A stretch of DNA of 36,947 nucleotides from Paenibacillus terrae (GTDB lineage: Bacteria; Bacillota; Bacilli; Paenibacillales; Paenibacillaceae). Of the stretch, positions 25,152 through 32,081 are shown piece by piece. Positions within the stretch are counted from its first letter, which is position 1. Each line of letters begins with the position of its first letter. Both the position numbers and the translations under genes were made by a program. The stretch lies in the NCBI RefSeq assembly GCF_005217525.1, contig NZ_PNXQ01000010.1, forward strand, positions 1,486-38,432. The letters run 5' to 3'. Under the pieces are notes generated by a model, which was not told the DNA's origin, searched no databases, and saw only the letters and a program-made list of their open reading frames with translations.

Positions 25152-25880
25152 TTAATGGTGAATCAGACGGCTCAGGAACAGGCGCGCCCGCTCTTCACCC
25201 GGATTCTGAAAAAACTCGGCAGGCTGACTGTCTTCTAAAATCTGTCCTTTGTCCATGAAAATGACGCGATCCGCTACTTCTCGGGCAAAGCCCATTTCAT
25301 GAGTCACAATGACCATGGTGATGCCCTGATGGGCAAGCGAACGCATAACATCCAATACCTCCCCGATGGTTTCGGGATCAAGTGCGGAGGTAGGCTCGTC
25401 AAACAGCATGATCTTTGGATTCATAGCGAGGCCCCGGGCGATAGCAACCCGTTGCTGCTGCCCCCCGGACAATTGGGCGGGGTAGCTCTGTGCTTTTTCC
25501 TCGATCCCAACACGCTTCAAATAGGTGATGCCTGTTTGGGTAGCCTCTTCCTTGGAGATGCCCAGCACCTTCATAGGTGCGAGTACAATGTTCTCAATCA
25601 CCCTTTTATGGGGATACAAATTGAAATGCTGGAATACCATACCGATATTGCGCCGGAAGGCGTTAATATCAATCTTTTTGTCATGTACAGGTATTTCGTT
25701 GACGATTAGCTCTCCGTCCGATATGGTTTCCAGACGATTGATGCAGCGTAGCAGGGTGCTTTTACCCGAGCCGGAGGGTCCGATGATCACGACGACCTCG
25801 CCCTCCTTAATCTGAAGATTGATGTCTTTTAGTACATGGAAGTGACCAAAATGCTTGTTGACGTTGCGAAACTGGATCAG
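25152..25880 (-). CDS. glnQ: Glutamine-type ABC importer ATPase (GlnQ-like)
   Basis: About 242 residues with all ATPase motifs: Walker [11 protein letters not shown] loop FQHFNLYPH, signature LSGGQQQR, Walker B IMLFDEP, and H loop [12 protein letters not shown] favour a CTG start at 25880, giving [12 protein letters not shown]: it lies five nt after AAAGGGGTGA and gives the usual GlnQ length. The in-frame GTG at 25889 overlaps that ribosome site, and the ATG at 25910 has none, so both are less likely. First gene of the operon. Confidence 0.9.
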   Translation of the reverse strand: MIQFRNVNKHFGHFHVLKDINLQIKEGEVVVIIGPSGSGKSTLLRCINRLETISDGELIVNEIPVHDKKIDINAFRRNIGMVFQHFNLYPHKRVIENIVLAPMKVLGISKEEATQTGITYLKRVGIEEKAQSYPAQLSGGQQQRVAIARGLAMNPKIMLFDEPTSALDPETIGEVLDVMRSLAHQGITMVIVTHEMGFAREVADRVIFMDKGQILEDSQPAEFFQNPGEERARLFLSRLIHH

Positions 25881-25967
25881 AAGGCTCACCCCTTTCAGGC
25901 TTGGATACATAGCTTGGTAGATTGGCTGGCATGATCAAGCTCTATCAAAATTTCAAAATTTTCTCTC

Positions 25968-25997
25968 ATGATACTATAAGCTTACAATAAAAAACAA
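25968..25997 (-). promoter_or_regulatory. Promoter of glnQHMP-type operon
   Basis: Minus strand: TTGTTT, 18-nt spacer, TATCAT. The predicted start of transcription is near 25961, about 80 nt before glnQ. The weak -35 suits an activated promoter. Confidence 0.5.
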
Positions 25998-26004
25998 GAT
26001 TTTA

Positions 26005-26021
26005 TGTCATAAAACTTCACT
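26005..26021. promoter_or_regulatory. TnrA/GlnR-type box (proximal)
   Basis: TGTCA-TAAAACT-TCACT matches TGTNA-N7-TNACA with one mismatch. Its centre is about 52 nt before the predicted glnQ transcription start, the position from which TnrA activates in Bacillus. It overlaps the palindrome TTTTATG-T-CATAAAA. Confidence 0.6.
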
Positions 26022-26099
26022 TTAAGTATATTTTTTATGTAATTTTTCATGAGTGAATCGCTATTTTCACATGTGAATGAGCATGAATGCACAATTTAA

Positions 26100-26116
26100 T
26101 GTTATTTTATTTGACA
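26100..26116. promoter_or_regulatory. TnrA/GlnR-type box (distal)
   Basis: TGTTA-TTTTATT-TGACA is an exact match to TGTNA-N7-TNACA. It lies about 140 nt before the glnQ transcription start and 103 nt before the cupin gene, so it could serve either. A perfect palindrome TTCACATGTGAA at 26066-26077 lies between the two boxes. Confidence 0.65.
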
Positions 26117-26218
26117 TAAAATAATCTCCTTCGACATTCCAAGGGAGAAACGTGACAAAAGCAACGGTATGTTTTACAGTAGGGGAGAAGGAATTTAGGG
26201 TAAAGGAAGGTTAGTGCA

Positions 26219-26683
26219 ATGACGAAAGCTATTTCACCGCTGGTAACCGCATTGGGCATGGAGCCCCATCCGGAAGGCGGCTGGTACAAAGAAATGTGGA
26301 AGTCCCATTTTCAAATTCCGAAGCCTGTACTGCCGGATGTGTATTCCGGTCCGCGCTTTGCAGCTTCATCGACGTATTTTTTGCTGCATCCGGGCGAGTT
26401 CTCCGAGTGGCATGTCGTGCATTCGGATGAGCTGTGGCTGTATCATAGCGGAAGCCCTGTGGAGTTGAAATTGGGTGGAAGCGGAGAACAACCTGGTGAA
26501 GAAACGGTGATTATCGTCGGTGCCGATGTAGAGGCAGGACAGCATCCACAAGCGCTGGTGCCAGGCACAGTATGGCAAACGGCGCGTCCGCTTGGGGATG
26601 AGCCTGTGCTGGTAACCTGTGTCGTTGCTCCGGGATTCCACTTTGACGATTTCAAGCTGATTGCAAAGGGTAAAACTGAATAA
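26219..26683 (+). CDS. Cupin protein of the DUF985 family
   Basis: 154 residues, single cupin barrel with the DUF985 pattern: LGMEPHPEGGWYKEMW, AASSTYFLLHPGEFSEWHVVHSDELWLYHSG, GTVWQTARP, and VAPGFHFDDFKL. The His residues in the second segment could bind a metal. Enzymatic activity in this family is poorly known; related proteins bind sugars or nucleotide sugars. Start follows AAGGAAGG by eight nt. It is monocistronic, with a hairpin at 26697-26734. Confidence 0.88.
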   Translation: MTKAISPLVTALGMEPHPEGGWYKEMWKSHFQIPKPVLPDVYSGPRFAASSTYFLLHPGEFSEWHVVHSDELWLYHSGSPVELKLGGSGEQPGEETVIIVGADVEAGQHPQALVPGTVWQTARPLGDEPVLVTCVVAPGFHFDDFKLIAKGKTE

Positions 26684-26696
26684 AGAAGTTTTTATT

Positions 26697-26734
26697 GGCG
26701 GGTGTGTTCCTTATATCAACAGGAATGGCCCGCC
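26697..26734 (+). terminator. Terminator-like hairpin after the cupin gene
   Basis: GGCGGG..TTCCT...AGGAA..CCCGCC stem 13 nt after the stop, followed by TGATTTAT. It also lies about 40 nt beyond the stop of the convergent GGDEF gene and may serve both. Confidence 0.65.
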
Positions 26735-26773
26735 TGATTTATATTCTCAGCTGGGTTTGGATTGTTTCCTGGC

Positions 26774-27499
26774 TTATAGAGGTGCAGGTTGTTTTTTTGC
26801 ATGGACATTATGGCGCTTTCGAATGTCTTTTGCGAGGTTTTTGATCCGTGTAGTGTTGTATGAACTGCTCTGTTTCCGGCTAATCTTGGAATACACGGCA
26901 TAACGATTTCTTCCCATTCGTTTGGCATAGTACATGGCAATATCTGCCTCTTTGACTAATGTTTGCAAATCACCCTTCTGGGATGGGTTCGAACTAATGC
27001 CAATACTTCCCGTGACAGATAGTCTGTGTCCATGAATGCTGTAGGCGCTGCTGATTTTTCTTAGGAGGAGCTGCGCTAAAATTTTTACCTGATCGGAATC
27101 AAAATTTTTTATAATGAGTAAAAATTCATCCCCTCCAATTCGAAAAGCCTTTTGGTTCGCATTCATGACTTGTAGCAGATGAAGGCTAACTTCACGTAGC
27201 AGCATATCGCCAACCTTGTGCCCATAAGCATCATTAATGGCTTTGAAGCCGTCCAGGTCAATGTATAAAATAGCGGTGCTTTCTTTGCCTTTATATTGCT
27301 GCCAAAAGTGGTTGAGCGCATTCCGATTGAACAAACCTGTTACAGGGTCTTGGTAAGCAAGTTTCCTTAGCATAGTTCTTTCCACAAATACAGATCTTAA
27401 AAAAATCCCAAGGCATGTCCATACGATCAGGTTTAAGATCAATAAACATAAGAGCATGTAGGAGTTTTGAGCTAAATTCAAGTTCATGTCACCACCCAT
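26774..27499 (-). CDS. Membrane-anchored GGDEF diguanylate cyclase
   Basis: 241 residues: one N-terminal membrane helix (about 13-36) followed directly by a GGDEF domain (about 48-205). The active-site motif is intact (AFRIGGDEFLLI), with metal-binding YIDLDGFKAIND and the closing RMGRNRYAVY. It should make c-di-GMP from two GTP. The RxxD inhibitory site is absent (NANQ at the expected place), so product feedback is unlikely. There is no sensory domain, so control is probably at expression. It is last in the adhesin-sortase cluster, 55 nt after adhesin 2, with its ribosome site inside a hairpin (27512-27545). An alternative start is the ATG at 27487. Confidence 0.9.
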   Translation of the reverse strand: MGGDMNLNLAQNSYMLLCLLILNLIVWTCLGIFLRSVFVERTMLRKLAYQDPVTGLFNRNALNHFWQQYKGKESTAILYIDLDGFKAINDAYGHKVGDMLLREVSLHLLQVMNANQKAFRIGGDEFLLIIKNFDSDQVKILAQLLLRKISSAYSIHGHRLSVTGSIGISSNPSQKGDLQTLVKEADIAMYYAKRMGRNRYAVYSKISRKQSSSYNTTRIKNLAKDIRKRHNVHAKKQPAPL

Positions 27500-27511
27500 A
27501 TCATGATAGTA

Positions 27512-27545
27512 CCCCTTCCTCGCTTTGTGTAAGCCGAGAAAGGGG
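27512..27545 (-). promoter_or_regulatory. Hairpin covering the GGDEF ribosome binding site
   Basis: CCCCTT(t)CTCG...CGAG(g)AAGGGG on the minus strand, between the adhesin 2 stop and the GGDEF start. The 3' arm is the purine-rich GAGGAAGGGG that serves as ribosome site. It has no T run, so it is not a standard terminator. It matches in place and sequence the true terminator after adhesin 1 (32026-32069). Confidence 0.6.
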
Positions 27546-27554
27546 ATTGCTTGA

Positions 27555-30500
27555 TTATTTCATTCTTTTATTTTTATGCATCCGTCTGTATTTCAAATAG
27601 GCACCCAGAAGAATGAAAGACATTCCGCTCAAATAGAAGGGAGCAGGACTGTTTTCTCCTGTCTGCGGTAATTTATTTACCTGCGGAGTACGACCTGGAT
27701 CACTTGGGTCCTCGGGGTCCTCAACAGGGAACTTGATGCCTCCTTTGGGTATGGGTTCATCTTCAATCTCTACAGGTGGAGATGATTTCTGAGGAGGATC
27801 CATTTCTGGCGATTCCGGCAGCGCATCGGGTTCTGCAGGAGGCTGTTCAATCTCTGGAACACCCAATGGCACATCTTCATCTTCAACGATCTGTGGCTCA
27901 TTGGTTACTGGCTTAACGGGTACATTCGGCGTTTCTGTGGGCTCAGGATCTTTATCGTGCTTTTTACCTGAACCCGGATTCGTAGGCGTCCCTGGATTCG
28001 TAGGCGTTTCCGGATCGGTAGGTTTACCCGGATCAACAGGGGTCACTTTTTCATTGGTCACCACGATCTGCTTAATACCCGAGCTTAGTTTAACCGTCGC
28101 GTCTATTTTGACCGCTGTCTTCGAGGCTGTTATTTTATAGCCTGCTGGAGCCGCAAGCTCCTCCAGAATATATTCATCATACAGCAATGAATTGAACAAA
28201 ATTTTCCCGTCTGCATTGGTAGTTTGAATGAGCGGGGCTCTTTTTTGGTTCTTATCATAGAGTGCAAAGCGTGCTCCAGGCAACACCTTGTCAGGATGAT
28301 CCTGGTCAACCTTGGTCACTTCCAGGCTTCCTGTTATGCCTCCCCCTGATCCTGAACCAGAGGATGTCCGCACGATGACTTCTTTACTGGTTTCTCTCAG
28401 CTCCGTAGTTAAGCGATCGCCCTCAAAATAGACGCTGTTACTCACTTTCGCTTTATCATCCGCTTGAATAAAAGATTGATATTCCAAAATATAGCCGGAT
28501 GAAATGGCCTGTGTGAAGCCAAGCTCAAAGGATTGCTGACCTTGATCGTTTGTCGTAATTTTCAGCTTATAATCCTGATCCTTGACTAATTCAGTGCCTT
28601 TGGCAGCCTCTCCGTTGGCTGATACTTTGGTGGAATACAAATGAAAGGAATCTTCAATCAGGATTTGATTGCTGCTGGGTGTATCCAGGATTTTGGCGTT
28701 GGAGACATAAGATTGCCCTTCATTGATCCGGATCTGCCAGTCGATCTTATTACCATTCTGGCTACCGGCTTTTGTAACGTATTCTCCCCCATGAGGCACA
28801 GTTACTTTGGCTGTCCACTCGGAGATCATGTTTTTTCCGTCCATCAGCAGAGCTTTATTGTTGATTTCTTTATCAATAAGCTCTCCCTCCAAGGTGGTCT
28901 GGAAAGTGATCCAGTAGGGAGTGTTGATCTGTTCATTAAAACGGATACGCAACTCATTACCGTTGTCGGCGGTGGGAAGAACAAGGGTGTATTGGTCTGC
29001 CGACAGTTCAGTTCCCTTTTCCACACCATTCCACCATCCAAGCAGTGTCATGCCATACACTTTGACAGAGCCGGGAACCAGCTTCTGACCTTGCTGTAGC
29101 GTATCCTTTATTTCAGCCTGATTCAGGGTTTTACGGTTATAGTTCGTCAAGATGTCCCATGTGATGTGCTTGGAGGTAGCGTTATAGCTTCCTTGCTTGG
29201 CACCGTTCTGCTGTGTCAGATTGTCAGGCCATAGCCGGGCTTCGGCTTCAGCAGAGTAGGGTGTTCCATTTTGCACCCATGAGATGGAAGCTTTATTCCA
29301 GAACTCCGGCTTGCTCGTATCCTTTTTCCATTCATTGTTAAATGTTGTTGAATAGCTGATGGTATACGCGTCCTGGATTGTTTTATGGAAACGTATCGTG
29401 AATCCTTGCTTATAGTCTTGCGATAAAGGAATCAGTTCATAATCTGCTGGTGATGTTAGTGTTAATTTTCCGTCTGCGCTTTGGATCTTTAATGTATCCG
29501 GTAAGAGAGCCAGACCGCCATTCGGAAACGTATCGTTGATCACAACCTGATTCATCGTGTATTTATCCGTATTGATGGCAATAACCCAGGGAATCGTTTT
29601 TGTGTTGTAGTTCGGTTCCTTGAAGCCTTTGACAATGACCCCGCTTTTTAGATCAGTGGTGGTATCTTTGGTTACTCCATCAGACGTTACGGTATTCGTT
29701 ATCCGTTCATTTTTAAGTACACGATCTATCGCTTTGGTTTGATAACGGATCGTGTATGCTGCCTCCACATCGGAGTTGAAGCGTAAATCGAAGCCGTTCG
29801 CCGTTTCATTGCTAACCAGTGAGACGGTATATTCAGAGGATGAAAGTTCCTCAGAAGTAGCTCCTTTGTACACTTTAAGTGAACTGGCCACGAGCTGCTG
29901 GCTTTTGTTGAAGCGGTCAGCTAACACGGCTTTCTCGGCGGGAATTTTCTTTTCGCCAAAATTATACTTGATCGCCCAGGATACCGTTTGAGTAACCGGG
30001 TCGTATTGCTCCACTTTTTTGGACAAAAATTCGCCGCGTTGAACAGTTACTGTAGCTGTTGCAGAAGCTTCTTTCGTATTGCTGCCTAAAAAAGTGGCTG
30101 TGTTGGAAAAACGGGATTCTTCGCTGGTGATGTTAGTGGAGTATTGGATCCGGTATGCGCTGCGGATGTTCTCATCTTTAAAACGGATGATGAAGCCGGT
30201 ACCAGCCGAATCGGCTTCCAGCGTATACTTATCCCTATCCACCGGATCACGCAGCAAGGTTGAACCATCCACGTTGATTTGTAAATGGTATAACCGGATA
30301 GAATCCCTTACCAGCTCCAACCCTTGGGGAGTCGGGTCGGTGACTACAGCATGTTGAACCGTATCCAATTGTTTATTTACGTCAATCGTCCAATCAATCT
30401 GATGGGTTCCATTGGCTTTCCCTTGCTTATCCAGGGAAGAGCCTGCCGCAGGCTTGATATTTACGACTGCTGTTTGTACGCCACCCTTGATCGGGATGGT

Positions 30501-31145
30501 GATAATGACCTCTGTACTGCCTTTTTCTATTTGTTTGCTGAACTCGGTCTTAACCTCCAGTTTTCCGCTGACATTGGAATGGCTCTCCACGTAATCGTTA
30601 AAAGTCATGACCACTTTGCCTTGGCGGTCTACCGTGAAATGGCCAACATTTCCATCTGTCGTAACCAAAGGAGAGGAGATATCTGTGTAGATTTCAAATT
30701 GCTCGGGCAATTGAAAGGTAAAAGTGTCTCCAGCTTTGTACGTATTGTTGGGAAGCTCCCAGTCATAAATGAGATGGACTGCATCGTCAATGTCCAAGCG
30801 ACTATCGGGATTGTATACCGCATCAATCACTTGACCGGTCGCATCGGTCAGGGTAAGTTTCGTTAAAATACTCGCTTGAGCGGCTTCTTCAGAATTTGTG
30901 GCGGCCGCTGCCTGAACAACAGGAGTTGGTAGGGAAGGAGGCTTCTGTTGTTCTGGTTCTATGACTGGTTCTGTTTCGGGTACTACGATATCATATACAT
31001 CATTTGTAACGTTTTGCCCTGTCTCGGTCCCGGCAATTTCCGGCTGCTCCGGGGCAGGGATTTGAGCATAAGCTTGTGTGATGCCAAAAAAGCTTTGTAA
31101 AATGAGTAATAATGCAATAAACATTACATTCCATTTTTTTCTCAT
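27555..31145 (-). CDS. LPQTG-anchored collagen-binding-type adhesin 2
   Basis: 1196 residues. Sec signal (about 1-27, AYA end), Pro/Glu-rich spacer, an N-terminal adhesin domain (about 85-225), then about five repeated Cna-like modules of 110-140 residues. Each module has the pattern W-x-I near its start, a middle SLxVY-type strand and YxIxYxT at its end. A CnaB/SpaA-type domain follows (about 965-1050: LEVTKVDQD, LYDEYILEEL, VVTNEK), whose Lys, Glu and Asn can form an isopeptide bond. Then a PT/PG-rich stalk, LPQTGE at 1159-1163, a membrane helix and a basic tail. It is anchored by sortase, probably the one encoded upstream. Paralogue of adhesin 1, same length. Ribosome site AAGGAG is unusually far (13 nt) from the ATG. 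Confidence 0.92.
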   Translation of the reverse strand: MRKKWNVMFIALLLILQSFFGITQAYAQIPAPEQPEIAGTETGQNVTNDVYDIVVPETEPVIEPEQQKPPSLPTPVVQAAAATNSEEAAQASILTKLTLTDATGQVIDAVYNPDSRLDIDDAVHLIYDWELPNNTYKAGDTFTFQLPEQFEIYTDISSPLVTTDGNVGHFTVDRQGKVVMTFNDYVESHSNVSGKLEVKTEFSKQIEKGSTEVIITIPIKGGVQTAVVNIKPAAGSSLDKQGKANGTHQIDWTIDVNKQLDTVQHAVVTDPTPQGLELVRDSIRLYHLQINVDGSTLLRDPVDRDKYTLEADSAGTGFIIRFKDENIRSAYRIQYSTNITSEESRFSNTATFLGSNTKEASATATVTVQRGEFLSKKVEQYDPVTQTVSWAIKYNFGEKKIPAEKAVLADRFNKSQQLVASSLKVYKGATSEELSSSEYTVSLVSNETANGFDLRFNSDVEAAYTIRYQTKAIDRVLKNERITNTVTSDGVTKDTTTDLKSGVIVKGFKEPNYNTKTIPWVIAINTDKYTMNQVVINDTFPNGGLALLPDTLKIQSADGKLTLTSPADYELIPLSQDYKQGFTIRFHKTIQDAYTISYSTTFNNEWKKDTSKPEFWNKASISWVQNGTPYSAEAEARLWPDNLTQQNGAKQGSYNATSKHITWDILTNYNRKTLNQAEIKDTLQQGQKLVPGSVKVYGMTLLGWWNGVEKGTELSADQYTLVLPTADNGNELRIRFNEQINTPYWITFQTTLEGELIDKEINNKALLMDGKNMISEWTAKVTVPHGGEYVTKAGSQNGNKIDWQIRINEGQSYVSNAKILDTPSSNQILIEDSFHLYSTKVSANGEAAKGTELVKDQDYKLKITTNDQGQQSFELGFTQAISSGYILEYQSFIQADDKAKVSNSVYFEGDRLTTELRETSKEVIVRTSSGSGSGGGITGSLEVTKVDQDHPDKVLPGARFALYDKNQKRAPLIQTTNADGKILFNSLLYDEYILEELAAPAGYKITASKTAVKIDATVKLSSGIKQIVVTNEKVTPVDPGKPTDPETPTNPGTPTNPGSGKKHDKDPEPTETPNVPVKPVTNEPQIVEDEDVPLGVPEIEQPPAEPDALPESPEMDPPQKSSPPVEIEDEPIPKGGIKFPVEDPEDPSDPGRTPQVNKLPQTGENSPAPFYLSGMSFILLGAYLKYRRMHKNKRMK

Positions 31146-31194
31146 ACTCTATTTAAGTCTCCTTTCTAAAGATTACTGTATATTGTATTCATGT

Positions 31195-31238
31195 CCGGGC
31201 GTTTATAGCATCCCTCCTTCTTTCCCGGAAGTAATATA
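31195..31238 (-). promoter_or_regulatory. Adhesin 2 promoter and conserved 5' leader hairpin
   Basis: Minus strand: TTGGAC about 19 nt before a -10 TATATT (31238-31233), then within a few bases CCGGG...CCCGG enclosing a purine-rich loop that contains AAGAAGGAGGGA. The predicted RNA starts at or next to the first C of the stem. The same -10 and stem recur before adhesin 1. Confidence 0.5.
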
Positions 31239-31351
31239 TTCAACGGACTAAGAGTCTGTCCAATGAAATAGAGATAACCCCTAATGCTGCAAATGAGTGT
31301 AAGTTAATCTAAGTAGCGAAGGGTGTTCGGATATGGCGAACAGATCCAGCT

Positions 31352-31978
31352 TTAGGTGCTTTGTCGGGCCTGAACAATGAGGCGATGTGTCGGATTTACA
31401 AGAGGGTCACATGTAATTAATGTGAGCAGCTTTTGATTTTCAAAGCTTTTCAGAACGGAGACGTCTGTAGGAGCGACAATCGAAATTTTATAGACTGTAT
31501 AACTATATTGTTCACCCTTGGTATTAATCATGATTTTATCTCCAATCTTTACCTCGTTCAGCCGATTAAATAAACGTCCTGCTGTACGCGCACGGTGGGC
31601 TGCTATGGCGGCATTTCCTGTCTGACCCAGAGCTGCCGTTTCCGACATATGTACAGATGCGTGCCTCATATTATCCCGAGTTGCACCCTCCAGCACAGGA
31701 AGCTTCAAATCAATACGATTAATGCTAATGGTGGCAATGGGGAGTTGCTTAGGATCTGGTTCATTTGCGGGTACCGAAGGACCTCGTGTGGTTTCGGTGC
31801 CCGTGTTTTCTGCAAGTTTGCTGGACAAGCGCTTATAGCCGTCGATAATGCTAGGGTTCAGTACTTCGGCCTCTTTCAAAAGCTCGCTCTGCTTCCGATC
31901 TTCGTTCCATTCATTGGCTTTAGGAAACAAAATAATGAGTATTCCCAAGGCGATGAACAAGTATGATAACTTACGCAA
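31352..31978 (-). CDS. Class D-like sortase
   Basis: 208 residues: an N-terminal membrane helix (about 5-22), a spacer, then the sortase barrel with catalytic His in AIAAHRART, catalytic Cys in TLITCDP and Arg in HRLIVQAR. The small size, single N-terminal anchor and TLxTC motif fit class D or F. TTG start eight nt after AGGGAGG. It lies between the two LPQTG adhesin genes, so these are its probable substrates. It follows the adhesin 1 terminator and may be expressed by read-through; I found no clear promoter. Confidence 0.92.
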   Translation of the reverse strand: MRKLSYLFIALGILIILFPKANEWNEDRKQSELLKEAEVLNPSIIDGYKRLSSKLAENTGTETTRGPSVPANEPDPKQLPIATISINRIDLKLPVLEGATRDNMRHASVHMSETAALGQTGNAAIAAHRARTAGRLFNRLNEVKIGDKIMINTKGEQYSYTVYKISIVAPTDVSVLKSFENQKLLTLITCDPLVNPTHRLIVQARQST

Positions 31979-32025
31979 TTTAAAAACCTCCCTAACATAT
32001 GTAAGGTGTATCGCGTACTGATTTT

Positions 32026-32069
32026 AAAAATCCCCCCTTTCTCATTTAGTGTAGTCTGAGAAAGGGAGG
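32026..32069 (-). terminator. Terminator after adhesin 1
   Basis: Minus strand: CCTCCCTTTCTCA...TGAGAAAGGGGGG followed by ATTTTT, 13 nt after the adhesin stop. Strong stem; the T run is slightly interrupted, so some read-through into the sortase is possible. Confidence 0.85.
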
Positions 32070-32081
32070 GTATGATTATTT

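Noticed and set aside
31195..31238. Adhesin leader element as a c-di-GMP-II or ZTP riboswitch
   Set aside because: It is much too short and lacks the conserved segments of either class; kept only as an uncharacterised hairpin.
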